Both the position numbers and the translations under genes were made by a program. Below, in pieces: positions 19,082 through 28,467 of a stretch of 64,000 nt of DNA (within the stretch, counting starts at the first letter, position 1; each line of letters starts with the position of its first letter). The notes below the pieces were generated by a model that did no database searches, was not told the DNA's origin, and saw only the letters and a program-made list of their open reading frames with translations. The stretch spans positions 2,170,001 through 2,234,000 of the forward strand of contig JCKJ01000001.1 of assembly GCA_000525025.1 (NCBI GenBank). The letters are read 5' to 3'. The DNA comes from Methylophilaceae bacterium 11. GTDB lineage: Bacteria > Pseudomonadota > Gammaproteobacteria > Burkholderiales > Methylophilaceae.

Positions 19082-19978
19082 ATGGACAATACCGAAGCGA
19101 TTAAACGCTTTTTAAGAGTAGCCGAATTAGGCAGCTTTACACGCGCAGCAGAGGCATTAGGCTTACCCAAAGCGAGCATCTCACAAGCTATTCAACAATT
19201 AGAAACAAAGCTAGAAACGCAGTTACTCCACAGAACCACTAGAAAAGTACAACTCACACCAGATGGTCAGTTGTTCTATGAGCGCGGCAAAGATGTGCTC
19301 AGTGAGCTAGATGAGCTGGCATCGCTTTTTTTAACAGATGATCGCAGCGTGCAAGGGGTCATCCGTGTGGATATGTCACACCCCATGGCCAGACAACTCG
19401 TCATTCCTCATTTGCCAGAATTTTTTCAAAAGTACCCCAATCTCCACATTGAATTAAACAGCAGCGATCGGCATGTCGATTTGATTGCGGAAGGCTACGA
19501 TTGCGTCATTAGAACCGGCAATCTTGCGGATTCTGGGCTGATTGTGAGAAAAGTAGGCGAGATGCGGCAAACTAATTTTGTGAGCCCTGCCTATATTGCT
19601 GCACATGGCGAACCCAAAGAGTTGAAGGATTTAGACAAACATCTACTTGTGCATTACAACGTGAGTGGTGGCCACAAATTTGACGCCTTTGAGTATTGGG
19701 ATGGCCAGCAGCGCCAGTGCATTCCCATGCAAAGCCGCATCACTGTAAACAACACAGATGCTTACCGAGCGGCATGCATCGCAGGGCTAGGCATGATGCA
19801 AGCACCACTACTAGGCGCACAAGAGTATCTACTTACTGGCCAATTGGTTGAGGTGCTGAAAAACTATACAGCACCGCCTATGCCTGTTTCTATTTTGTAT
19901 CCACATCGGCGCAATTTATCCAAGCGCGTGCGTATCTTGATGGATTGGCTGAGTGATTTACTTGCTCAGCATTTATAA
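19082..19978 (+). CDS. LysR-family transcriptional regulator
   Basis: A 298-residue regulator with an N-terminal winged helix-turn-helix (FTRAAEALGLPKASISQAIQQLE, split ~18-40) and a periplasmic-binding-protein-like effector domain (~90-295) of the CrgA/AaeR-like subgroup that often controls a divergent oxidoreductase. It probably regulates the SDR at 18205-18963 and itself through the palindrome at 19006. No inducer can be predicted. Confidence 0.9.
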   Translation: MDNTEAIKRFLRVAELGSFTRAAEALGLPKASISQAIQQLETKLETQLLHRTTRKVQLTPDGQLFYERGKDVLSELDELASLFLTDDRSVQGVIRVDMSHPMARQLVIPHLPEFFQKYPNLHIELNSSDRHVDLIAEGYDCVIRTGNLADSGLIVRKVGEMRQTNFVSPAYIAAHGEPKELKDLDKHLLVHYNVSGGHKFDAFEYWDGQQRQCIPMQSRITVNNTDAYRAACIAGLGMMQAPLLGAQEYLLTGQLVEVLKNYTAPPMPVSILYPHRRNLSKRVRILMDWLSDLLAQHL

Positions 19979-20065
19979 AAGAGATTCAAGGTGGCACGTA
20001 AGTACAAGCCACCCTAGTTATCAGCCTGTTACAAACATCTTTCAATCAACATAAAAAATCGCTTG

Positions 20066-20114
20066 ATTCAAACACTTGTTTGAATTTACACTACACTTTT
20101 AAAACAAACGTTTG
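20066..20114 (+). promoter_or_regulatory. Promoter with two operators for the TetR-RND efflux operon
   Basis: ATTCAAAC-ACTT-GTTTGAAT (20066-20085) and CAAACGTTTG (20105-20114) are two dyads sharing the CAAAC/GTTTG half-site. A possible promoter, TTGATT at 20063-20068 and TACACT at 20087-20092 (18-base spacer), overlaps the first dyad, so binding there would block polymerase. The TetR protein encoded just downstream is the obvious ligand. Confidence 0.65.
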
Positions 20115-20126
20115 ATTTATTTTTTA

Positions 20127-20783
20127 ATGTCCACACCCAATCCCGACATTCAGCCGCGCGAAAATATCTTGCTGACCGCTCTCAAGCTGTTTTCAGAGCA
20201 AGGCTACGAACGTACCACTGTCCGGCAGATTGCCAAGACCGCTAACGTCAACGTATCCGCTATTTCTTATTACTTTGGCGATAAGAATGGTTTGTACAAA
20301 GCTGCTTATACCGAACCAATGGGCTGCCCTAGCGATGACATTCCTTTGTTTGACCAACAGGATATGTCACTGGAGCAGGCATTAACTGGCTTATTGAGTG
20401 GCTTTGTTGAACCGATGAAGCAAAACGAACTGGTTCGCCAGTGTATTCGCTTGCATATGCGCGAGATCATTGAGCCCACTGGTTTGTGGCGAAATACCAT
20501 TGATAACGAAATTACCCCCCATCATCAAGCGCTACTAACCGTACTCAAACAACATTTGGGATTAGATAACGCAGATGACGACTTGCATCGTTTAGCGTTT
20601 TGCATCGTGTCTATGGGTGTGCATTTATTTGCGGGGCGTGACGTGATTGAAAAGCTTTGTCCGCAACTGATTGAAACAGAAGCGGCGCTGGATATCATGC
20701 TTGAGCGCATGGTGATGTTTGCAATAGGCATGATAGAAGCTGAAACTGCACGCAGAAAGGGGCGGGTATGCAGCAACTCCTAA
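20127..20783 (+). CDS. TetR-family repressor of the RND operon (CerR/DUF1956 type)
   Basis: A 218-residue regulator. The N-terminal helix-turn-helix reads TTVRQIAKTANVNVSAISYYFGDKNGLY (split, ~30-57); the YYFGDK version and the C-terminal domain fit the DUF1956 subgroup. ATG 20127 is preferred to TTG 20112, which lies inside an operator; no Shine-Dalgarno is visible, so the message may be nearly leaderless. Its 3' end overlaps the outer-membrane factor gene by 16 bases, so repressor and pump share one transcript and the system is probably autoregulated. Confidence 0.9.
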   Translation: MSTPNPDIQPRENILLTALKLFSEQGYERTTVRQIAKTANVNVSAISYYFGDKNGLYKAAYTEPMGCPSDDIPLFDQQDMSLEQALTGLLSGFVEPMKQNELVRQCIRLHMREIIEPTGLWRNTIDNEITPHHQALLTVLKQHLGLDNADDDLHRLAFCIVSMGVHLFAGRDVIEKLCPQLIETEAALDIMLERMVMFAIGMIEAETARRKGRVCSNS

Positions 20784-22318
20784 TTTCACGGTTATCACCG
20801 GTCATCATCGCAAGTGTATTAAGCGGCTGCACATTATTGGATGGGCTCACCCAAAAATATAATCCATTCAACACCATTGCCGCGACACAACCACCCACAC
20901 AATGGCAAGCGCCACTGCCACATGGAGGGCAGATTAAACATCTGAATGAGTTCTGGCAGCAATATCCTAATCCGGTACTGCTAGACCTGATCACTCAAGC
21001 CCAAATGCAAGCACCTGATGTCGCCACCGCGGTTGCCAACATGGCAGAAGCGCGTGCTAACCGGGTGAAAGCGGGCGCTAACTTACTGCCTAAGCTAGAT
21101 GGCACCTTAAGCGCCTCACGCAGCTTGCAGCAACCTAAAAATACGCAACTCAAAGGGGGTGGTAGCGCAGTCGGCGGTGGCGGATTTGGATTTGCCAATA
21201 CCAGCCCAACCAATACTTATCAAGCCAATCTGCAAGCGTCTTGGGAGTTAGATTTATACGGCAGCAATAGCGCTTTACGCAACGCCACCATCGCCCAAGA
21301 GCATGCTGCCAATGCAAGCTGGCATGAAGCGCGCGTCTCAGTAGCGGCAGAGGTTGCCACCAGTTATTTCAATTATGTCTTGTGCCGCCAACAATCCACA
21401 CTGCAGGATCAAGTATTCAGCTCTAGTGAATTCACAGCCAAATTGACAGAAATTGCTTATCAGGCCGGGTTTAAAGATGCCGGCGAACAATCTACGGCTA
21501 TCGCCAATATGATGGATGCAAAGCAACAAGCCAAATACCAAGTTTCGCAATGCGAACTGGAAGTCAAAAACCTGACGGCTCTCACCTATTATCTGGAACC
21601 TGAGTTACGCCAAAAGCTCGCCACTGCAGAAGCCAATACGCCACAGTTGGATTTGGACCGCTTATTCGTGATTGAAGAAATTCCGGCCACGGCCATACGG
21701 CAGCGCCCGGATATTTATCGCGCAGAAGTCGATGTGATACGTGCGGCGGCAGATATCAAGCAAGCGGTTGCAGACCGCTTACCAAGTGTGAGTTTGCAAG
21801 GTTCTATCGGTTGGCTTAAAACCACCAATATGACATTTGAAAGCAAAGGACGAGTATGGTCGCTAGGGCCGATTCAGCTGACCTTACCTATCTTTGATGG
21901 CGGCGCGCTCAAAGCCACGCAAGACACGGCCGAAGCACGCTATCTTGAAGCTTCTGCCAAATATCGTGGTGCTATTCAGAACGCTGTAAAGGAAACAGAA
22001 ACAGCATTGGTAAACTTGCACGATACCGGAGAAAGACAGCAAGATGTGTTGCAGAGCTTAGACAAACTGGCTACCAGCCTGCATCTTACCGAGGCTAAAG
22101 AAAAGGCTGGTTTTGCTAGCAAACTAGAAGTGGAAGAAGCCAAACGCAACGTATTACAAGCACAAAAAAACGCCCTGACCTTACAGCAAACGCGCGCCAA
22201 TGCTTGGCTCAACCTTTATCGTGCCGCCGGGGGTGGTTGGCAATCCCCAGCACAGCAAGCCCAACCTTTGGACAATGCATCTGATCAATCACATGCCGAA
22301 AAGAAAGAAGCCTCATGA
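20768..22318 (+). CDS. Outer-membrane efflux lipoprotein (NodT/OprM type)
   Basis: TolC-like outer-membrane channel of a tripartite pump, 516 aa. The signal peptide ends in the lipobox LSGC, predicting acylation and outer-membrane anchoring. Two repeats of long alpha-helices with short beta segments follow, including SWELDLYG and the second-half motif RQRPDIYRAEVDV. It overlaps the upstream tetR by 16 bases and the downstream adaptor by four. All three pump parts are present in order: channel, adaptor, permease. Confidence 0.92.
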   Translation: MQQLLISRLSPVIIASVLSGCTLLDGLTQKYNPFNTIAATQPPTQWQAPLPHGGQIKHLNEFWQQYPNPVLLDLITQAQMQAPDVATAVANMAEARANRVKAGANLLPKLDGTLSASRSLQQPKNTQLKGGGSAVGGGGFGFANTSPTNTYQANLQASWELDLYGSNSALRNATIAQEHAANASWHEARVSVAAEVATSYFNYVLCRQQSTLQDQVFSSSEFTAKLTEIAYQAGFKDAGEQSTAIANMMDAKQQAKYQVSQCELEVKNLTALTYYLEPELRQKLATAEANTPQLDLDRLFVIEEIPATAIRQRPDIYRAEVDVIRAAADIKQAVADRLPSVSLQGSIGWLKTTNMTFESKGRVWSLGPIQLTLPIFDGGALKATQDTAEARYLEASAKYRGAIQNAVKETETALVNLHDTGERQQDVLQSLDKLATSLHLTEAKEKAGFASKLEVEEAKRNVLQAQKNALTLQQTRANAWLNLYRAAGGGWQSPAQQAQPLDNASDQSHAEKKEAS

Positions 22319-23451
22319 GCTCGACACAAAAAAAGAAATACCTACGTACCTTATTCTGGATAGTTGCAGCGGGCATTGTGATTGTTGGCATTCAGCAACT
22401 GATAAGCCATCAGGCCGCAGCGCCTACCCCTGCGGATACCGACAAAACCACGCAAGCAGTAGGCAAGCCCGCATTGACTGTGGAGCAAGTAAAGCCGCAG
22501 CGCACCATGATGCATCAAACCATCATTGCCAACGGCAGTGTCGCGGCCTGGCAGGAGGCCATCATTGGCGCAGAAGTCAACGGACTGGCCATTAAAGAAG
22601 TGTTGGTCAATGTAGGTGACACAGTCAAGCGCGGGCAAGTGATTGCGCGCTTTAACGACAGCACCATACAGGCAGATCTCGCACAAGCACAAGCCAATGT
22701 GGCTGAAGCCAAAGCGGCGATGATTGAGGCGGAAGGCAATGCGCAGCGTGCGCGCAGTATTCAAGACTCAGGCGCGCTGAGCAAGCAGCAAGTGGATCAA
22801 TACTTGAGCACAGAGGCCAGCACCAAAGCACGCTTTCAGTCTGCACAGGCAGCTTGGGATGCACAGAACATCAAACGCACACAAACCTTGCTGCTCGCGC
22901 CAGATAACGGCGTAATATCCAAACGCGATGCTACCGTAGGCCAGGTCGTTTCTTCCGGACTTGAGCTATTCCGCTTGATTAGGCTAGGCAGAATCGAATG
23001 GCGTGGCGAATTCAATGCAGAAAACATCAGTAAAGTGCAAGCCGGGATGGCCGTTAAACTCACCTTGCCAGACAGCAGCCAAATCACTGGCAAAGTGCGC
23101 ACACTGGCGCCAACTGCGGACAGCAATACCCGCAACACACTGGTATATGTAGACATCCCTAATCAACAGGCTAGACCGGGGATGTTTGCTAAAGGTGAGA
23201 TTCAATTGGCAGCGGCTGAGACCAACACCCTGCCCTACAGCGCAATTGTGATGCGTGATGGCTTTAATTATCTGATGCAGATAGACGACAGCCATCATAT
23301 TCACCAAATCAAAGTCACACTGGGCAATAGAGAAGGCCATTTGGTGGAAATCCTAGACCTGCCGGATGCCAACGCAAATTATGTGGCCAGTGGTGGCGCA
23401 TTTTTATCGGATGGCGATCTGGTGCGCATTGCTGAGACTGCTGCCCATTAA
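22315..23451 (+). CDS. RND efflux periplasmic adaptor (HlyD/MFP family)
   Basis: A 378-residue membrane fusion protein that joins permease and channel. It has one N-terminal membrane anchor (~13-30), then lipoyl/barrel-sandwich halves (EVLVNVGDTVKRGQVIARF, split, and LLLAPDNGVISKRDATVGQVV, split) flanking an alpha-helical hairpin of about 60 residues, and a beta-barrel domain. The start overlaps the channel gene stop as ATGA. Confidence 0.92.
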   Translation: MSSTQKKKYLRTLFWIVAAGIVIVGIQQLISHQAAAPTPADTDKTTQAVGKPALTVEQVKPQRTMMHQTIIANGSVAAWQEAIIGAEVNGLAIKEVLVNVGDTVKRGQVIARFNDSTIQADLAQAQANVAEAKAAMIEAEGNAQRARSIQDSGALSKQQVDQYLSTEASTKARFQSAQAAWDAQNIKRTQTLLLAPDNGVISKRDATVGQVVSSGLELFRLIRLGRIEWRGEFNAENISKVQAGMAVKLTLPDSSQITGKVRTLAPTADSNTRNTLVYVDIPNQQARPGMFAKGEIQLAAAETNTLPYSAIVMRDGFNYLMQIDDSHHIHQIKVTLGNREGHLVEILDLPDANANYVASGGAFLSDGDLVRIAETAAH

Positions 23452-23487
23452 CACTGCGGCCATTACGTTATTTTCTAAAGCATACCT

Positions 23488-26400
23488 ATGAATGATATGA
23501 CCCCAAGCCACACCGAGCCCACCAGCTGGAACATTTCCAACTGGGCCATTAAAAATCCGGTACCCAGCCTGATTCTCTTTATCTTGCTGACGCTGGCGGG
23601 ACTCATGGGCTTTAAGGCCATGAAAATCCAAAACTTCCCGGACTTGGATTTACCTACAGTCACGGTTACTGCCAGCTTGCCCGGTGCATCCCCTACCCAA
23701 CTTGAAAACCAAGTTGCCCGCAAGATTGAAAACAGCATTGCCAAGCTACAAGGCTTACGCCATATCACCACCAAAATCCAAGATGGTAGCGTGACTATCA
23801 CTTGCGAGTTCAGGCTGGAAAAACCAGTGCAAGAAGCCGTGGATGACGTACGTTCTGCGGTATCGGAAGTGCGTGCAGACTTGCCGACCGATCTACGCGA
23901 ACCGATTGTCAGAAAGCTAGATTTAGCTAGTTCGCCTGTGTTGGCGTTCACCATCGCGTCTAACAAGATGGATATCGAGGCACTGTCTTGGTTTGTGGAT
24001 GACACGCTGACTAAAAAGCTACTCACCGTTAAAGGCGTGGGCAGTGTTGGGCGTGTGGGTGGTGTGACCCGTCAAATATGGGTGGCGCTAGATACAGAAA
24101 AACTACAGGCATTAAACGCCTCAGCCGCTGATATTTCACGCCAGCTTGGTATGACGCAAATGGAAACATCAGGCGGTGTGACCAAACTGAGTGGGAGCGA
24201 GCAACCCATACGCACCATTGCTACTGTCAAATCTGCACAAGATTTAGCAGAGACCACGATTACATTGAGTGATGGCAGACGCTTCCGGTTAGATGAAATT
24301 GCCAAGATTGAAGATACCTATGCCGAACCAAAATCTGCGGCCTTATTAAACGGCAAAAAGGTATTGGGGTTTGAAGTCAGCCGTAGCCGTGGCGCCAGTG
24401 AGCTTGATGTGGGTAGCGGCGTAGATAAAGTGTTGAAAGAGTTGAAGGCAGCACACCCCGATATTGAACTGACCGAAGCGTTTAATTTTGTGGCACCCGT
24501 GCAAGAAGAGTTTGATGCGTCTATGACCATGCTTTACGAAGGCGCGCTGCTGGCAGTGTTAGTGGTGTGGTTATTTTTGCGCAACTTCCGCGCAACCTTT
24601 GTCTCCGCCATCGCCTTGCCGCTTTCAGTTATCCCCACGTTTATTGGCATGAATTACCTTGGCTTTTCTATCAACATCGTCACCTTGCTGGCGCTATCGC
24701 TAGTGGTGGGGATTTTGGTGGATGACGCCATTGTAGAAGTAGAAAATATTGTCCGGCATATCCGGATGGGCAAGACACCTTACCAAGCAGCCATGGAAGC
24801 CACCGAGGAAATTGGGTTGGCTGTGGTCGCCACCACCTTCACGCTGATTGCCGTGTTTCTGCCTACCGCATTTATGGATGGCATACCGGGCAAGTTCTTT
24901 AAACAATTTGGTTGGACGGCAGCTATTGCCGTATTTACCTCACTGGTAGTCGCGCGTTTATTAACGCCGATGATGGCGGCTTATTTAATTAAAGACGGCC
25001 AACAAGAAGAAAAAGACAGCCGTCTGATGCAGGCTTACCTTAAGCTGGCCAGCTGGTGCATCCGCCACCGCAGCATCAGCATCTTGTTTGCCATTGGGTT
25101 TTTCATCATGTCATTGATGCTGGTGCCATTGCTGCCTAAAGGTTTTGTGCCGGCAGATGACAACTCTCAAACCCAAGTGCAAATCGAATTAGCGCCGGGT
25201 GCCACGTTGGCAGAAACCACGGCCAAAGCAGAGCAGGCACGCCTAATATTGGCTAAAGTTAAGCACATCAATAGCGTTTACACCACTATTGGCGGTGGCA
25301 GCGCCGGTAGCGACCCATTTGCTGGCGGCGGCGCAAGCGAAACACGTAACGCGACGCTCACCATTCAGCTTGACCCGCGTGGACAACGGCCTAAAAAGCA
25401 AATCATTGAAAATGAAATGCGCAACACTTTGCAAGCACTGTCCGCCGCAAGAATCAAAGTGGGCTTAGGTGGCTCTGGGGAAAAATACATCATTGCCCTG
25501 ACTGGTGACAATCCGGAGGCCTTGCAACAAGCGGCCAGAGCGCTGGAGACTGATTTGCGCACGGTGCAAGGGTTGGGCAATATTGCGTCAAGCGCATCTT
25601 TGGTACGGCAAGAAGTCGTGGTCACGCCAGACTTTGCGAAAGCCGCCGACTTGGGGGTGACCACCTCTATCATTGGCGAGACCCTGCGCATTGCCACGGC
25701 AGGTGACTACGAACAAGCGTTGCCCAAGCTCAATCTGGATCAGCGCCAAGTGCCTATAGTGGTCAAACTCAACGAAGAAGCGAAAAAAGATCTAGAGGTA
25801 TTGGGCAAGCTGGCAATCCCCGGCGCAAAAGGTGCAGTGCCCTTAGACCAAGTGGCGACGCTGGAAATGAAGAGTGGCCCGGCAGTGATTGACCGCTACG
25901 ATCGCGCGCGCAACATTCAATTTAATATTGAGCTGTCTGGTGCTGCCTTAGGCGATATCAGTACCGAAGTCAAAGCACTCCCTAGCTTGCAACAGTTGCC
26001 TGCGGGCGTGAGTTTTACCGAGGTTGGCGATTCTGAAATGATGGCCGAGCTATTTGGTAGCTTTGGTCTAGCCATGCTCACCGGCGTCATCTGCATATAC
26101 TTTGTACTGGTGCTGTTATTTAAAGACTTCTTGCAACCCATCACCATTTTAGTCGCCCTACCACTCTCCTTAGGCGGCGCATTTATGGGGTTGCTGATTG
26201 CACAAAAATCGTTCTCCATGCCATCCCTGATTGGCCTGATTATGCTGATGGGGATTGCTACCAAGAACTCTATCCTACTGGTGGAATATGCCATCATGGC
26301 GCGCCGTGAACATGCCATGAGCCGCCTAGATGCGCTTATTGATGCCTGCCATAAGCGTGCGAGACCCATTATCATGACCACCATTGCGATGACTGCCGGC

Positions 26401-26604
26401 ATGCTGCCGATTGCACTTTCCATGGGCACTGCGGACAACTCGTTTAGAAGCCCGATGGCCGTTGCCGTGATAGGCGGACTCTTGACTTCTACACTGTTAA
26501 GTCTACTGATTATCCCAGTAGCCTATACCTATGTGGATGATTTTGAACACTGGCTAAGCAAGTGGTTTCAATACGTAAAACGTAAGGTGGGCAACAAGTT
26601 TTAA
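23488..26604 (+). CDS. RND efflux permease (HAE1/AcrB type)
   Basis: A 1038-residue inner-membrane proton antiporter with twelve membrane segments and two large periplasmic loops. The proton-relay residues are present: D412-D413 in TM4 (LVDDAIVEVEN) and K926 in TM10 (GIATKNSILL). The sequence is closest to the MdtB/MexB-like drug-efflux branch rather than heavy-metal pumps, since it lacks the CusA-type methionine pattern. The substrate is unknown; with a TetR repressor it is probably induced by a toxic small molecule. It is the last gene of the operon. Confidence 0.94.
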   Translation: MNDMTPSHTEPTSWNISNWAIKNPVPSLILFILLTLAGLMGFKAMKIQNFPDLDLPTVTVTASLPGASPTQLENQVARKIENSIAKLQGLRHITTKIQDGSVTITCEFRLEKPVQEAVDDVRSAVSEVRADLPTDLREPIVRKLDLASSPVLAFTIASNKMDIEALSWFVDDTLTKKLLTVKGVGSVGRVGGVTRQIWVALDTEKLQALNASAADISRQLGMTQMETSGGVTKLSGSEQPIRTIATVKSAQDLAETTITLSDGRRFRLDEIAKIEDTYAEPKSAALLNGKKVLGFEVSRSRGASELDVGSGVDKVLKELKAAHPDIELTEAFNFVAPVQEEFDASMTMLYEGALLAVLVVWLFLRNFRATFVSAIALPLSVIPTFIGMNYLGFSINIVTLLALSLVVGILVDDAIVEVENIVRHIRMGKTPYQAAMEATEEIGLAVVATTFTLIAVFLPTAFMDGIPGKFFKQFGWTAAIAVFTSLVVARLLTPMMAAYLIKDGQQEEKDSRLMQAYLKLASWCIRHRSISILFAIGFFIMSLMLVPLLPKGFVPADDNSQTQVQIELAPGATLAETTAKAEQARLILAKVKHINSVYTTIGGGSAGSDPFAGGGASETRNATLTIQLDPRGQRPKKQIIENEMRNTLQALSAARIKVGLGGSGEKYIIALTGDNPEALQQAARALETDLRTVQGLGNIASSASLVRQEVVVTPDFAKAADLGVTTSIIGETLRIATAGDYEQALPKLNLDQRQVPIVVKLNEEAKKDLEVLGKLAIPGAKGAVPLDQVATLEMKSGPAVIDRYDRARNIQFNIELSGAALGDISTEVKALPSLQQLPAGVSFTEVGDSEMMAELFGSFGLAMLTGVICIYFVLVLLFKDFLQPITILVALPLSLGGAFMGLLIAQKSFSMPSLIGLIMLMGIATKNSILLVEYAIMARREHAMSRLDALIDACHKRARPIIMTTIAMTAGMLPIALSMGTADNSFRSPMAVAVIGGLLTSTLLSLLIIPVAYTYVDDFEHWLSKWFQYVKRKVGNKF

Positions 26605-26682
26605 CCCACTAAGCATACTGGAGACTGGCAACTATCGGCCCAAAGCAGAACTACGAAATCAAACATCCCTAAGAGTAGTCTC

Positions 26683-26988
26683 TCAGCTTGGCTTTGATAG
26701 CATATCTAAATAATGTAATTCCAGCGGTGCCCGTAACAAATCAGGCAAAGCTTTCATTATTTCCTGCATGTATGGCATATTAAAGTGCTGATCTAAATCG
26801 CTTCGATCATACCAATTTTCATACATAACAAATACTGTAGGATCATCTGAAGATTGGTGTAAATCATAATTGATACACCCTGGCTCAGATCTGCTAAGGT
26901 CAATTAACGATTTCAGCCTAGTAGCCAACTCGTCTTTGCATTCAGGTTTTGCATATATAAATGCAACTAAAGTTAATTTCTTTTTCAT
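26683..26988 (-). CDS. Antibiotic-biosynthesis-monooxygenase (ABM) domain protein, YgiN-like
   Basis: A 101-residue dimeric alpha+beta barrel protein of the ABM family; YgiN-type members act on quinols. Typical marks are the leading beta strand KLTLVAFIYAKP, SEPGCINYDLHQS and VMYENWYDRSDLDQHF. It is the last gene of a leftward operon with a quinone-reductase-like protein 10 bases upstream, which supports a quinone/quinol role, although the exact reaction is unproven. Confidence 0.85.
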   Translation of the reverse strand: MKKKLTLVAFIYAKPECKDELATRLKSLIDLSRSEPGCINYDLHQSSDDPTVFVMYENWYDRSDLDQHFNMPYMQEIMKALPDLLRAPLELHYLDMLSKPS

Positions 26989-26998
26989 GCTTTATCCT

Positions 26999-27700
26999 TT
27001 AAATAGTTTCAAATAAAGATGCATTGGTAGATTCAATTGAATTTTCATTTGGATAATTAGCTACAACACGGTCAATTTCTAAACGCAAACTTTTGAACAT
27101 ATTCTCGATGTCATTTTTGTTCATACGACTCACGGCTGGAGCTATAAAAGTCGAAGCCAAATTTATTCCACAGAATTTTAGAACTCCGCCAATGAAAGGC
27201 TTCAGCATTTGCTCAATTGATCCCGTGTATTTGCTATCAGCAATTAGCTCCTCTCTTGTAGCTCCGGTTGTCAAAGAGAGCATTGCGCGTTTACCTTTTA
27301 ACAAGCCGTTTTCAAACATGTGCTCATCATCATAGGCAAAACCATTGCTCAACACTCTTTCCACCCAGCCTTTGAGTATTGCTGGAACCGAATACCACCA
27401 AAGTGGAAATTGAAAGATGATTAAGTCAGCATCTTTCACAACATTTTGCTGACTTAATATCTCTTGGTGATAGCTATTGGATACACTTGCATTACGCTGT
27501 TCATGGGCCAAGGAAAAACGCATGGGGTTGCTTCTGTGATTGAAGTCAGCTGGAGAAGGCGCCATTTTGAATCCATCAGCATAAAGATCAGATTTTTCAA
27601 CAGTCCATCCATGGAGCATCAACTGCTCAGTCATCACTGCCATCATTGAATGGTTCATACTTAGAGGCTCGGGATGAGCGATAACAATTAGTGCTTTCAT
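26999..27700 (-). CDS. NAD(P)H:quinone oxidoreductase-like flavoprotein
   Basis: A 233-residue flavodoxin-fold protein of the NQO1/MdaB/KefF family that reduces quinones by two electrons using FAD or FMN. Marks are MKALIVIAHPEPLSMNHSM at the N-terminus, LIIFQFPLWWYSVPAILKGW split near 95-114, and LSLTTGATREE near 147. It lies between an SDR and an ABM protein in one operon, consistent with detoxification of quinones or electrophiles. Confidence 0.87.
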   Translation of the reverse strand: MKALIVIAHPEPLSMNHSMMAVMTEQLMLHGWTVEKSDLYADGFKMAPSPADFNHRSNPMRFSLAHEQRNASVSNSYHQEILSQQNVVKDADLIIFQFPLWWYSVPAILKGWVERVLSNGFAYDDEHMFENGLLKGKRAMLSLTTGATREELIADSKYTGSIEQMLKPFIGGVLKFCGINLASTFIAPAVSRMNKNDIENMFKSLRLEIDRVVANYPNENSIESTNASLFETI

Positions 27701-27721
27701 GATACTTCTCCGTTAAATTGA

Positions 27722-28393
27722 TTAGCCGTAAACTCGTTCCCAAACCCAAGCCTCTTTGGGAGAGGATTCCATATCCCAAAATATGTCTGCTACATCTCGG
27801 GATTCTTGCGAGTCTGAATCAATAAGCTTGCTAACCGTTACTGTGCCAATGTGTATACCTTTAGCTTTGAGCGGCTCGAACATGCCTTTTGTGAGAGCTC
27901 GAATGCCAGCTTTGCCAATACTGATAGGCAGAAAGTCGGGAGATGGATTGATGCCAAAGCCGCCTCCTGTTATAAAAATGGAACCTTCGTTCTGAAGTGA
28001 CATGCCAATTTCTGCTGCGCGTACCGCAACTAAAGCGCTCGTCAAATTGATATTGATGTCTGATTCCAGCTGCTCTCTGGAGTGATCAGTCAATGTCATG
28101 GGCTTAAGATTGCCCGCTTCATCATAGCGAAGCACGCCAGCGTTATAGAGAACTGTAAGACGAGTCTCCTTGGCTAATCTAGCTACCAAGTTATCAATCT
28201 GGGTTGAATCATTAGCATCAGCGACTTCTAATGTTGCTTTTATCCCATATGTACTCAACTTTGCAGACTGAGCTTGCAGGTTTTTAAGATTGCGTGAAGA
28301 CAACACAATTGCGTAACCCTCTCTAGCAAACCGTTGAGCTGTAGCCAAGCCAATACCTGGTCCAGAGCCAATAATAAGTAAGGTGTTTTTCAT
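27722..28393 (-). CDS. Atypical SDR-fold protein lacking the catalytic tyrosine
   Basis: A 223-residue Rossmann protein with a good cofactor motif (GSGPGIGLA) and YNAGV, but where classical SDRs have Ser and Tyr-x3-Lys it reads FITGGGFG and ISIGK, so Ser and Tyr are absent and only Lys remains. It may act on a different substrate class or bind cofactor without classical catalysis. ATG 28393 is favoured over the adjacent ATG 28396 because AAAGGA is then six bases away. It is the second gene of the leftward SDR-SDR-NQO-ABM operon. Confidence 0.82.
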   Translation of the reverse strand: MKNTLLIIGSGPGIGLATAQRFAREGYAIVLSSRNLKNLQAQSAKLSTYGIKATLEVADANDSTQIDNLVARLAKETRLTVLYNAGVLRYDEAGNLKPMTLTDHSREQLESDININLTSALVAVRAAEIGMSLQNEGSIFITGGGFGINPSPDFLPISIGKAGIRALTKGMFEPLKAKGIHIGTVTVSKLIDSDSQESRDVADIFWDMESSPKEAWVWERVYG

Positions 28394-28467
28394 CATTTAT
28401 CCTTTCATTAAAATTTTCATATTCGATTGGTTAACAATCTCCAGCACTAAAGTGCTGGAGATGTAGT

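Noticed and set aside
23475-24026. 183-codon open frame on the minus strand inside the RND permease gene
   Set aside because: It is antisense to a clearly coding gene, has no ribosome site, and its serine/threonine-rich product is typical of an antisense shadow.
25917-26438. 173-codon minus-strand frame in the 3' part of the RND permease gene
   Set aside because: Met/Ile/Ser-rich shadow of membrane helices; no ribosome site or context.
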